A program made the position numbers and the translations under genes. Below, one piece after another: positions 36,842 to 45,862 of a DNA stretch of 54,377 nucleotides (within the stretch, counting starts at the first letter, position 1; each line of letters begins with the position of its first letter). Location of the stretch: positions 1 to 54,377 of the forward strand of contig NZ_AFPB01000148.1 in NCBI RefSeq assembly GCF_000218485.1, read 5' to 3'. The DNA comes from Aquimarina agarivorans. Lineage in GTDB: Bacteria > Bacteroidota > Bacteroidia > Flavobacteriales > Flavobacteriaceae. The notes below the pieces were generated by a model that did no database searches, was not told where the DNA came from, and saw only the letters and a program-made list of their open reading frames with translations.

Positions 36842-37918
36842 ATGATTAAAAATTTCACATTACACTTATTCCTATTTTTATCGCTAATCTCTTTTTCGCA
36901 AAAAAAATCACACACCGTAGAAATCAAAATTAAAGAACCAATAGTTGATTTTGGATATAATGTTGTTAAAGTTATAGACAATAGGTTAGTAAAAACAAAT
37001 ATTGGTTTTGCTCAAAAAGGAATGTTTAACAAGCGTTTTCCAGCTATTTTACCTGAGTCTTTTGAGCCATATATGCTAAAAATTTTACAAACTTTGATTC
37101 CGAATAAAGAAACATCAAAAGATTTAATTTTAGTTTTCAATGAATTGAATGTTTCAGAGCATACTAAAGCTACAGCTGAAATTGGAAGAGCTAGAATACA
37201 AATTGAATTTTTAAAATCCAAGGAAGACCAGCTTATTTTAATTGGCGAAGCAGAAGCACAAATAGAAAGTAAAGGTCTTGATGTAACTAAAAAACACGGT
37301 ATTCGCATTTTAAAAGGTATTGTGGCATGTATTGAACAATCTAAAAAAGAGATGGATTACGATTCAGAAGGTATCGTTTATAATTTTGACCAAAAAACAG
37401 ATTTTGACTTCACAAAAATACCACAGAAAGGGCTTTATGCAAGTTTTAATAAGCTTGCTTTAGGGGATACTATTGATTTAGGGAAAAAATATCAACTTCA
37501 GAAAAAGGGCACAAAAACCTATCCAAAATATTTTCTTAAAGATGAAAATAATAAAAGAATAAAAAAAAGAATGATGGCTATTTCTGACGGAGAGTCCATT
37601 TACATTCATGCATCGAGGTATAGTTATGATTTTCATTACACAAAATCTAAAGAGATCGGGAGGTATATTTATTTTGAAGATAAATTTACTGATCCTGTTG
37701 CTGCCGCAGTTTTTGGGCTTATGGGTGCTGCTATGAGTAATGTGGGAAGAGCTATTGTTCTTGATACAAAAACTGGTTTAGTCAAAATATTAAATGAAAA
37801 GACGATTAATGAAATAGTACAAGATTTCTCAGAAATAAAAAAGGATTACAACAATTCAAACAGAAATATCAAAAACAAAAGAGAGTTAATTGTAAGACTT
37901 AACGAAAAATTTAAATAA
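36842..37918 (+). CDS. Exported protein of unknown function
   Basis: 358 aa. N-terminal signal MIKNFTLHLFLFLSLISFSQ, cleaved near SFSQ, so periplasmic or outer-membrane. No family was recognised. The N-terminal domain (about 20-170) has alternating hydrophobic strands. A short hydrophobic Gly/Ala stretch (PVAAAVFGLMGAAMSNVG, about 280-297) precedes an acidic/basic helical end. It stands alone between two terminators and next to the convergent GH86 gene; no functional link is evident. Confidence 0.72.
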   Translation: MIKNFTLHLFLFLSLISFSQKKSHTVEIKIKEPIVDFGYNVVKVIDNRLVKTNIGFAQKGMFNKRFPAILPESFEPYMLKILQTLIPNKETSKDLILVFNELNVSEHTKATAEIGRARIQIEFLKSKEDQLILIGEAEAQIESKGLDVTKKHGIRILKGIVACIEQSKKEMDYDSEGIVYNFDQKTDFDFTKIPQKGLYASFNKLALGDTIDLGKKYQLQKKGTKTYPKYFLKDENNKRIKKRMMAISDGESIYIHASRYSYDFHYTKSKEIGRYIYFEDKFTDPVAAAVFGLMGAAMSNVGRAIVLDTKTGLVKILNEKTINEIVQDFSEIKKDYNNSNRNIKNKRELIVRLNEKFK

Positions 37919-38082
37919 TAAATTTAAAAGAGCGTCGCAATAAAACTTGCTGTAAAATTTGGAGATTTGCATTAATTTTAAAAAAGAGCTTTGATTTACT
38001 ATTTAAAGTATCATAAAAGTTTTATTTGATGAAGATTTATGATTCTCATTTAACTATTTGTTAGTAACTTTTTAATGGTAAG

Positions 38083-38118
38083 AACTACAAAGACCACATT
38101 TATGTGGTCTTTGTGGTT
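38083..38118. terminator. Bidirectional terminator between convergent genes
   Basis: Long near-perfect hairpin: ACAAAGACCACAT (38087-38099) pairs with ATGTGGTCTTTGT (38102-38114) and extends four more pairs including one G-T. It serves the unknown exported protein and the GH86 gene. Confidence 0.85.
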
Positions 38119-38138
38119 TTAATGATTTGATTTTTTAT

Positions 38139-40868
38139 TTATTTAACAATGATCCTTTTTGGAGTTTCGCCGTTAATTTGAATGAAATAAATTCCTGTAG
38201 CAAATCCATCAGTTGCTATTGATGACATTCCGTTTTCAGCCTTAATGCTGTTGACTAAATTACCTGAAACATCAAAAACATTAATAGTAGCGTTTTTGGT
38301 AGTGTTGGCAATAAAAACCTTATGCCCAGCACTTACTGGATTAGGGTAAATCAATATTTCAGCATCATGCTTAACATCCGTTGAAGCTAAAGTTCTGCTA
38401 CTAGTACTACTTGTAGTAATTTTCCAATTAAAAGTTTCCCAGCTACGGTCAGCATTTCCTTTAGGAAAAACAGCAGTATTACTTTGATTGTGTGGTGCTT
38501 GTAGCCATTTACCAGAATGCAAACTTTTTAATGCTACTTTTCCGGCTCCCTTTGAAACCCACTCAAAACGTTCCCATCCTTTGGTGTCAATTCCTCTGGC
38601 TCCAACAATAACGTTTTGATTAAATCCACTTACTTGTAAATAGCGCTGTGAGTTCAAATTAAATAAAGCTACACCGCCTAGTGGATGACTAACAATTCTA
38701 AATTTTTGACGGTTACCAAAGGCTTGACTTTGATTTGCATAAATATCGTTATTTAATTCCAGAACTGCGGATAAGTATTTGAAATCGCCACCTGATTTTT
38801 GTAATGTAATTACCTGTCCAACAGGAATTCCAGAAACAGCAGGAGTACTCGGTGCTGAAGGTGAAGCGCCAACATTTCCACGAATGTTAGCTGTCATTCT
38901 AAATACCTGCATTGCCATAGAGGTGATAAATCCACCAGCATCAGGAAAACGTACCGAAACATTATTAGCATTCGCTTTTAATAAACTTAAGGGCACATCT
39001 ACTTCAACTATGGAATGGAATCGCTCTCTAAAATTTTGTCCTGCGCCAGATCCTCTCCATTGTTTTGCACTATTTATTTCAGTTCCATTTACAAACACTC
39101 GAGGTAATTTTTGCAAATTATGTGCACGTCCAACACCGATACGTAAAGTAGCTTCACCAAACCTAGGTTTGTTACCTATATTGATGTTAAAGTTTTGATT
39201 TTGATTTGCTTCAATATATTCAAGGTATGATGCAGCATTACGATTTGCATAATGTTTGGTTTCGTTTGAAGTTTGGTTTACGTTGATATTATTTTTAAAA
39301 TGATACCTTAAAATCATGGTAGCTTCAGCTCCAATAGTCATGGTACTTGCTTTATTTGTGCCTACAAAACGAGGGCTATAAAAAGGATTCCCATTAGCAT
39401 CAGCAAATAAATGTTTTTCCTGTACATATTCAACAGGATTAGTGCCAGTACCTCTAATATTCAAGTTAAAGCTTTTTGATGTACGGTATAAGTTATTTAC
39501 AATTACATATAAATCTTTACCTTGTACGTAGGAGTCTACTTGTAAATTAACGTCTGCTTGCTTAGAATCTACTCGTGTTCCTCTTACGTCGGACCAAAGT
39601 TGGTAAAAGCGTATTAATTCAGTATAACTGTAATTTTGGTTTGGCACATTACGGTTAGAACCAAATGGATTATTTCGGTTTACCCAATAGGTACCATAAG
39701 GTTCGTTATTGTTTTTCATTAACCTCCATGAGTATGGGAAGCCAACGCCAGGTGAAATTGGAGAATTTTCAGCCAAGCCATAAGCCCACTCTGCTTTAAT
39801 AGGAACAAAAGGTATTGCTTTAACAATTTGATCCGGGCGCTCCATGAACTGCATCATCATAGAACTCATTGAGCGTAATGAGTACCAATCCCTACGAGGG
39901 GTATACCTTTCTCTATAGTTGTTATTTAATTGTGAACCGTATTCAGATATTAAAAATGGCTTTTTCTTTCCAGTAATAAAACCATAATTTTCTAATTGAT
40001 CCAAAGTAGCTTCAATATTTCCTCCTTTACGAAATGCCCAGTCACGATTACCTGAGCCGAAAACTGGTTGATCGTAAATATGTAATGAATAAAAGTCCAT
40101 AGCACCACCGGCAATGTCAATAAAGCGCTTCCATCGGTCATTCCACTGACCAAAATTTCGTTTGTCTAGTAATGGAAAGGCTGTAGTCCAACCACCAACT
40201 TTAGGTCTTCCGTTTGCAGGAACATTGTTTTTATAAGTAATCGCGGCATCTTTGTGAAATGCAAAAATACGATCCAATGGTTCAGGACTTTTTCCTTCAG
40301 GAATAAAATCAACCAAAGGGAATACGGGTTCATTCAGGATTTCGATATATGATGGTCTTGGTCTTCCAGTGGTGCCACCATTACCATGTTTTTTTACCCA
40401 AGCAGCAGCCCGGCGTCCCCAGGCGAATCCATCAGCATTAAATTGTACATAGGCTTTTTCCTGAGCAGCAACTACTAAATCCTGATCACGTTCGTAATCA
40501 AAACGGTCGCTTAATGCAGGATAGCTGAAACCTTCGGACACACCTAAGCTTTGACTGTTAATTTGAGCAGCACTAAAACCTGTTATGGCACGCGTAAATG
40601 CTCCAGTTTCTCGGGATAACCAGGCATCTAGCGTACGGGTAAGTTCAAATAATCGACCAGGGGCACCACCTTCTCCATTTTGGCCATTCCAGTCGGCTTC
40701 AAAATTTGCCGAATGCACGGTGATGTACTTCTTTCTGTCAAAATTAGATTTTCCTCCCACTTGATGTTTAGTGTGTGCATTTACTTCAACATTAATTTGG
40801 GCTTGACTAGTCAAGCCTAATAATAGTGCTAGTGATCCCAGCGCAATTTTAAAAAATTGTTTTTTCAT
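38139..40868 (-). CDS. Secreted GH86 beta-agarase/porphyranase
   Basis: 909 aa. Signal peptide to about residue 22 (LLGLTSQAQ). A GH86-type (beta/alpha)8 catalytic region (about 30-540) has the acid/base Glu180 in YIEILNEPVF and nucleophile Glu309 in FLISEYGSQ. Next come a beta-sandwich region (about 550-690) and a fascin/beta-trefoil-like module (about 705-830, repeated YLQVSG / KWLQAP units). The T9SS sorting domain (about 840-909) contains IYPNPVSAG and ends KRIIVK. It should hydrolyse agarose or porphyran of red algae outside the cell. Which substrate is preferred is not decidable. No SusC/SusD pair or sulfatase lies beside it. Confidence 0.88.
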   Translation of the reverse strand: MKKQFFKIALGSLALLLGLTSQAQINVEVNAHTKHQVGGKSNFDRKKYITVHSANFEADWNGQNGEGGAPGRLFELTRTLDAWLSRETGAFTRAITGFSAAQINSQSLGVSEGFSYPALSDRFDYERDQDLVVAAQEKAYVQFNADGFAWGRRAAAWVKKHGNGGTTGRPRPSYIEILNEPVFPLVDFIPEGKSPEPLDRIFAFHKDAAITYKNNVPANGRPKVGGWTTAFPLLDKRNFGQWNDRWKRFIDIAGGAMDFYSLHIYDQPVFGSGNRDWAFRKGGNIEATLDQLENYGFITGKKKPFLISEYGSQLNNNYRERYTPRRDWYSLRSMSSMMMQFMERPDQIVKAIPFVPIKAEWAYGLAENSPISPGVGFPYSWRLMKNNNEPYGTYWVNRNNPFGSNRNVPNQNYSYTELIRFYQLWSDVRGTRVDSKQADVNLQVDSYVQGKDLYVIVNNLYRTSKSFNLNIRGTGTNPVEYVQEKHLFADANGNPFYSPRFVGTNKASTMTIGAEATMILRYHFKNNINVNQTSNETKHYANRNAASYLEYIEANQNQNFNINIGNKPRFGEATLRIGVGRAHNLQKLPRVFVNGTEINSAKQWRGSGAGQNFRERFHSIVEVDVPLSLLKANANNVSVRFPDAGGFITSMAMQVFRMTANIRGNVGASPSAPSTPAVSGIPVGQVITLQKSGGDFKYLSAVLELNNDIYANQSQAFGNRQKFRIVSHPLGGVALFNLNSQRYLQVSGFNQNVIVGARGIDTKGWERFEWVSKGAGKVALKSLHSGKWLQAPHNQSNTAVFPKGNADRSWETFNWKITTSSTSSRTLASTDVKHDAEILIYPNPVSAGHKVFIANTTKNATINVFDVSGNLVNSIKAENGMSSIATDGFATGIYFIQINGETPKRIIVK

Positions 40869-41302
40869 TTTGGTAGGTTTGTTTTGTGTGCTGTTAAGTA
40901 CGTATATCGGTGTAGGATATACTTTACGTTATGTTTATGTTAGTGTTAATTTTTTAAATTTTATTAAGGCGTCACTTAAATTTTTACAGGGATTTTAGTG
41001 TGCTGTAAATGTATCGTTTAGATTGTTTTTGGAAGTATAATTGTTACGTGAAAATTTGGAATAATAATGCGATTTTGATCTTTTTTAAACAGTAAATAGT
41101 AGGTTTAAAATGTAATTAATCGATTTTATTAGTCATTTTATCTAAAAACATTTTCGTAAACAAAATTTAAAAAAGTCAATTTGAACTAAAGGAAGTATAT
41201 AAAGTGTTTAACTTTACAGGTCTTTTTGAAATTTAAATATGAGAATGGGCATAAAAAAAACTGCTCGCAAAGCAGTTTTTTTGAATTAAAGGTAGTTCAG
41301 CT
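40869..41302. other. Intergenic region upstream of the GH86 gene
   Basis: A 5' leader and presumably a regulated promoter for GH86 on the minus strand; the start codon is preceded by an A/C-rich leader. No TAnnTTTG box was clear. The dps terminator occupies the right end. No ORF or RNA gene seen. Confidence 0.45.
41254..41282 (-). terminator. Terminator of dps
   Basis: 12-bp stem AAAAAAACTGCT/AGCAGTTTTTTT with a 5-nt loop, and a T-run on the minus strand 20 nt past the dps stop. Confidence 0.85.
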
Positions 41303-41776
41303 TTATGAAATATGGGCTTTCAAAAACCAAGTCATCTTTTCATGTATCTGAATCAAACTAGTAATGTAGTCGCTCGTACCAGCATCATCAAAGTCTTCGG
41401 CAAAACTATTAATCAAGGGTCTTATATATTGTATTACGCTTTCATGATCTGCCACTAAGGCTTCAATAAATGATTTACTATTTCTTTCTTGACCAGAAAG
41501 TTCATTCAATGTAGTTAATTTTGAAAATTCAGTCAAACTAGCAGGAGCTTCAAAACCTAACATTCGGATGCGTTCGGCAATTTCATCAATGATTTCAGTC
41601 AATTGGTTATACTGCGTTTCAAAAAGTACATGTTTGTCAACAAAGTCAATTCAAATAACGTTCCAATGAGCGTTTCTTGTTTTTAAATTAAGGACAAATT
41701 CATTAGCAAGTAGGGTTTTGAGGTGTTCAACAACTGCTTTCCTATTTTTTTCTTCTATACCTATATTTGATTTCAT
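41303..41776 (-). pseudogene. dps: Dps family DNA-binding ferritin with in-frame stop
   Basis: The frame 41776-41303 reads as a full Dps of 157 codons. It starts MKSNIGIEEKNRK, has the ferroxidase block RNAHWNV (His37) and continues DFVDKHVLFE, then HEKMTWFLKAHIS at the end. Codon 42 (41651-41653) is TGA, where Dps proteins of this kind have Gly (HWNV-x-G-x-x-F). GGA to TGA is the simplest change. The only ATG-less restart in frame gives a 99-residue piece lacking the ferroxidase helix, so it would not be functional. Dps stores iron and protects DNA under oxidative stress. An inverted repeat GATAG-TAG-CTATC lies at 41800-41812 near its promoter. Confidence 0.88.
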
Positions 41777-42015
41777 ATGGAGTTTTTTTGTAACCTAAAG
41801 ATAGTAGCTATCCTTTTTTAAACTTAATTTATGACGACTTTTTTTAGATATTAGGTGGGTTTTGAAGCAAAAATGTTGAGCTAAAATGCAAATTCATCTA
41901 ACCTGAAGAAAGATTGTGAATGACAGCTAGAAAAAAATGGCGTTAAAATTTCAAATTGATTTAATAGATGCCAAATAAAGATCCGCGTCCCTAAAAGTAA
42001 TACTATATTACCGCT

Positions 42016-42270
42016 ATGTTAATAGTAAAGAAATGGATTGAAGAAAAACTGGAACATATTGAGTTATTCTTCTTGCCTTCTTATTCTCCAGAGAAAAACC
42101 CTGATGAGTATCTAAACTGTGATTTAAAATATGCTTTATCTGAAAAACCTGCTCCTAAAAACGAAAAACAGCTTGAAGAAAATGTCAAGAATCATATGAA
42201 AATGCTAACTGAAAATAGCCAAAGAGTAGCTAAATATTTTAACCATAAAGATATGAAATACGCAGCATAA
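42016..42270 (+). mobile_element. IS630-family transposase remnant (C-terminal end)
   Basis: 84 codons matching only the last part of an IS630-type DDE transposase: FFLPSYSPEKNPDEYLNCDLK, with the final acidic catalytic residue and the following helix. The first two catalytic Asp regions are missing and no upstream continuation was found. The 30 bp after the stop (TTTATTGCCGTCGGGTTAAT) may be part of the element's right end. It lies between the broken dps and queE genes, so it marks a decayed or rearranged site. Confidence 0.75.
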
Positions 42271-42347
42271 AATCTCTATTTATTGCCGTCGGGTTAATAA
42301 CTTAAAAAAGTTATTTTCAAGTTGAAAACCATTCCCGAAATAAAATT

Positions 42348-42981
42348 TTAAGGAATGTTCAGGTACTTGTGCGTTTGTAAAGAAATTTTCCATTTGGGGT
42401 GTTTCATTACATAGTCTACAATAAGCGGAATCACTTTGTCGCGTTTGCTCCATTCTGGCTGTAAATACAAAATGCAATTTTCTGAAACTTTTGCGGCTTG
42501 CTCTTCGGCGAAAGTAAAATCAGACGTGTTGTAAATGATCACTTTAAGTTCATTTGCTTTTTTATACACGCTTTGTGTGGGTAATTTCATTTTTTTTAGG
42601 AGATAAACAAATCCAATCCCATTCGCCAGAAAGCTCGTATGCGCCAGAAGTTTCAATGTGTATTTGTGCATTTTTTTCATGTAGCCCTTTAGTTAAATGA
42701 CTCATGTCCCAGGTTAATGGTTCTCCTCCTGTAACAACAATTACATTGCTGTATTTAACAGCATTTTCAATAATGGTTTTGGTACTTGTGGGCGGATGTA
42801 GTTCCGCATTCCAGCTTTCTTTAACATCGCACCAATGGCAACCCACATCACAACCACCGATCCTTATAAAATAAGCAGCTGTGCCTTTATGATATCCTTC
42901 GCCTTGAATGGTATAAAACTCCTCCATTAAAGGAAGCATTTTTCCCATTGCTACCAAGTTGTTAATTTCCGTTTTTGTCAT
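42348..42981 (-). pseudogene. queE: 7-carboxy-7-deazaguanine synthase QueE, frameshifted
   Basis: Radical SAM enzyme of queuosine/preQ0 synthesis. The N-terminal part (42981 onward) has EFYTIQGEGYHKGTAAYFIR, the cluster motif CDVGCHWC, and VTGGEPL. At the A8 tract (42590-42597 on the plus strand) the frame shifts by +1. The original frame ends at HTKRV, while the rest of the enzyme continues in the next frame as KKMKLPTQSVYKKANELKVI to YLNIP. Removing one A gives SPKKMKLP and a full-length protein of about 210 residues. Everything else looks intact, so this is either very recent damage, slippage-dependent expression or a read error. Confidence 0.9.
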
Positions 42982-43272
42982 ACAGTTGCAAAGATACTGG
43001 TTTATGTTTTAGTTCGTAGGAAATAAATAGTCTTAAGGTTTTTTTTGTCTACTGATTTTGCTACATAATATTGTAATTCAAAAAATAAAGTGCTGTGAAT
43101 CTAATAATAAGTCTAATTTTAATTTTAATTAAAATGTGAGTTTAATTCAATAAATCTAAGCATAGATTATTTGTTTTTTTATTTGGAAATCTATAAAAAG
43201 GAACAGCATAATTTAATTGAGTTTATTTTTGTTGGTAAGAAATCTTTATTTTTAGGCATTAAAAAACACAGA

Positions 43273-44814
43273 ATGAGCAAAACGGAAGCATTTATTGAAG
43301 AAATTCAAAAAGGATATACATTTAAAGGGGATTATATTGCTTTAGGCGGAGCAATGCACAATGAACAAACATTTGCCGATGCACAAATAAAAATTCCGTT
43401 AAAGACTCTTAATAGACATGGTTTAATTGCTGGAGCTACAGGTACTGGAAAAACAAAAACGCTACAAGTATTGGCTGAAAATTTGAGTAATAAAGGGATT
43501 CCAGTATTACTTATGGATTTAAAAGGCGATTTGAGTGGTATTGCGCAACCAAGTCCTGGCCATTCTAAAATTGATGAACGTCATAAAAAAATAGGGATTC
43601 CATTTCATGCCAGCGGTTTTCCTGTTGAGGTGTTAACACTTTCTGAACAAAAGGGGACTCGTTTAAGGGCAACAGTAAGTGAATTCGGTCCAGTGCTGCT
43701 TTCACGTATATTAAATGTAACTGAAACCCAAGCAGGAATATTAGCTATTATATTTAAATATTGTGATGACAATAAATTACCTCTTTTAGATTTAAATGAC
43801 TTAAAAAAAGCATTACAATACGCTACAGGAGAAGGAAAGGAAGAGATTCAAAAAGAATACGGAAGTATTTCTAAAACATCTACGGGCTCAATTATCAGGA
43901 AAATAATTGAAATTGAACAACAAGGAGGAGATTTGTTTTTTGGTGAACGTTCGTTTGAAATTGATGACTTATTGAGACAAGATGATGAAGGCAGGGGATA
44001 TGTTAATATCATCCGTTTAACGGATATACAGGATAAACCTAAGTTATTTTCAACTTTTATGTTAAGCCTTCTGGCAGAAATTTATAGTACAATGCCAGAA
44101 CAAGGAGATAGCGATAGACCAGAATTGGTGTTGTTTTTGGATGAAGCGCATTTGATTTTTAATCAGGCATCATCAGCATTGTTGGATCAAATTGAAAATA
44201 TTGTTAAGCTGATTCGTTCAAAAGGAGTAGGCTTATATTTTGTTACGCAAAACCCTACCGATGTGCCCGATGGTGTTTTAGGACAATTAGGGTTAAAAAT
44301 ACAACATGCCTTACGAGCTTTTACTGCAAAGGATAGAAAGGCGATTAAATTAACTGCGGAAAATTACCCAATTTCGAAATTTTATGATACTGCCGAGGTA
44401 CTGACATCACTAGGAATTGGTGAAGCTTTAGTTTCGGCGCTAGACGAAAAAGGAAGACCTACGCCACTTGCACAAACTATGTTAAGAGCCCCCATGAGTA
44501 GGATGGATATATTGAGTGAAAATGAATTAAAGGAGTTGGTTGAAACTTCTGCATTAGCAAAAAAATACAATGAAACTATTGATAAGGAAAGTGCTTATGA
44601 AATGTTGAATGAAAAAATTGCAAAAGCAGAAGCAGCAACAGCAAAAGAAGTTGCAAAAGCAGAAAGAGAAAAACTAAATAAGAAAAATACAAGTAAAAGA
44701 TCCACTTCTAAAAGAAGTAGCTCTAACGGAACGCAAAAAGCTATTATAAAGGTGTTAACAAGTGCAACTTTTATAAGGGGAGCTCTTGGGATACTAAACA
44801 AAATGATGCGTTAA
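43273..44814 (+). CDS. HerA-like ATPase (DUF853 family)
   Basis: 513 aa from the ATG at 43273. The frame is open to 43171, but those codons lack conservation-like features. Walker A is GATGTGKTKT (about residues 54-63), Walker B is LVLFLDEAHLIF, and a later block reads RSKGVGLYFVTQNPTDVPD. The C-terminus is Ala/Lys/Glu-rich coiled coil, then Ser/Lys-rich. This hexameric P-loop family resembles the archaeal HerA DNA translocase, but its bacterial role is not established. A TATTTTTG box lies at 43224-43231. Confidence 0.86.
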   Translation: MSKTEAFIEEIQKGYTFKGDYIALGGAMHNEQTFADAQIKIPLKTLNRHGLIAGATGTGKTKTLQVLAENLSNKGIPVLLMDLKGDLSGIAQPSPGHSKIDERHKKIGIPFHASGFPVEVLTLSEQKGTRLRATVSEFGPVLLSRILNVTETQAGILAIIFKYCDDNKLPLLDLNDLKKALQYATGEGKEEIQKEYGSISKTSTGSIIRKIIEIEQQGGDLFFGERSFEIDDLLRQDDEGRGYVNIIRLTDIQDKPKLFSTFMLSLLAEIYSTMPEQGDSDRPELVLFLDEAHLIFNQASSALLDQIENIVKLIRSKGVGLYFVTQNPTDVPDGVLGQLGLKIQHALRAFTAKDRKAIKLTAENYPISKFYDTAEVLTSLGIGEALVSALDEKGRPTPLAQTMLRAPMSRMDILSENELKELVETSALAKKYNETIDKESAYEMLNEKIAKAEAATAKEVAKAEREKLNKKNTSKRSTSKRSSSNGTQKAIIKVLTSATFIRGALGILNKMMR

Positions 44815-44995
44815 GTGATACAATAAATTAATGGATAGGTATTAGGGATTATAAACTTTAGTCTATTAAAATTTTTAGTATTGTTGTTAACAAGTAGCTT
44901 GCTCTGCTACTTATAAATAGTAAGCTATGATTTCATTTTAATGAACTCACTTAATGTGCCTGTAAGGAATAGTCAAAACAAAATGATAAGAGGTG

Positions 44996-45025
44996 TTGTT
45001 TTTTTTCAAAAAGAAGTTATGTTTG
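44996..45025 (+). promoter_or_regulatory. Promoter of the lipoprotein gene at 45052
   Basis: TTG (44996-44998), 19-nt spacer, TATGTTTG (45018-45025). A good match to TTG-N(17-23)-TAnnTTTG, 26 nt before the start codon. Confidence 0.6.
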
Positions 45026-45051
45026 TGTTTTAAATTGAAATTATAAGTATC

Positions 45052-45609
45052 ATGAAAACTAAGTATATTTCATTAATTGCTATAGCAACATTTACTATTT
45101 TTAGTTGCCAAAAGAAAACAAACCCTTTCGAAATAGGGATGGATCACATTGGTGAACTGACCAAAACAAGCACGGTTAAAGATTTAGATAAAATTTATGA
45201 AAATGATTCCGTGGTAAAGCATATTGCAGGTGATGAATTTGTAGGGAATGCGAATGAAATTGAAATATACGATAAGCAAGGAAAGCAATTGTTAATTTTG
45301 GAAGCTAGTCAAGAGTTTGATTCTACAGCAACCATCAAATCCATAAGGGTAATTGATCCACGTTTTAAAACTGCTAAGGGTTTTGGAAGTGTAAGTACTT
45401 TTAAAGACTTGAAGGACAATTATACTATATCGAAAATTACAAACACATTGAGTACAGTGCTGGTGGATATTAATGAAATTAATGCATATGTGGCTATAGA
45501 TAAAAAAGAGTTGCCAAATCAAATACAGTTTGATACAAAAACGAAAATTGAAGCGGTTAATATTCCCGATGATGCCAAAATAAAGTATTTTTGGTTAAAC
45601 TGGGAGTAA
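45052..45609 (+). CDS. Lipoprotein of unknown function
   Basis: 185 aa. Lipoprotein signal MKTKYISLIAIATFTIFSC (Cys19), followed by a beta-rich body with EIEIYDKQGKQLLILEA and FGSVSTFKDLKDNYTISKI. No known family was recognised. Monocistronic: own promoter upstream and terminator downstream. Confidence 0.7.
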   Translation: MKTKYISLIAIATFTIFSCQKKTNPFEIGMDHIGELTKTSTVKDLDKIYENDSVVKHIAGDEFVGNANEIEIYDKQGKQLLILEASQEFDSTATIKSIRVIDPRFKTAKGFGSVSTFKDLKDNYTISKITNTLSTVLVDINEINAYVAIDKKELPNQIQFDTKTKIEAVNIPDDAKIKYFWLNWE

Positions 45610-45612
45610 TAT

Positions 45613-45643
45613 AAAAAAGGCTGTTTTTTTACAGTCTTTTTTT
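45613..45643 (+). terminator. Terminator after the lipoprotein gene
   Basis: Stem AAAAAAGGCTGT/ACAGTCTTTTTT with one G-T pair and a T6 loop, immediately past the stop codon and followed by more T. Confidence 0.8.
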
Positions 45644-45862
45644 ATGACTTTTTTTTTAAAGAGGGGCAACGGTTTAATTTCAAATACAAGCATATGCTAA
45701 TTTTAATTACAAGTAGAAGCAAAAATTTTGTTTGTGTAAAAAATTGTAGAAAGTGCAATTCTAGTAGTGTTGCTTAGTTATTTAAAGAGGTATAATTAAA
45801 TCCACACAAGGAGTTATTTATAATAAAAAAAACAGTAATACTACTACCATAAGCGAAATTAT

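Noticed and set aside
41651..41653. UGA recoded as Gly or another amino acid (also at 2443-2445)
   Set aside because: Many genes in the window use TGA as a normal stop and another lesion is TAA, so codon reassignment is not supported.
42590..42597. Programmed ribosomal frameshift in queE
   Set aside because: No stimulatory structure or conserved reason is visible; similar single-base shifts in unrelated genes favour error or decay. Kept only as a slippage possibility.
43171..43272. 34-residue N-terminal extension of the HerA-like ATPase
   Set aside because: Low-complexity AT-rich codons containing a promoter-like TATTTTTG box; the ATG at 43273 is a better start.
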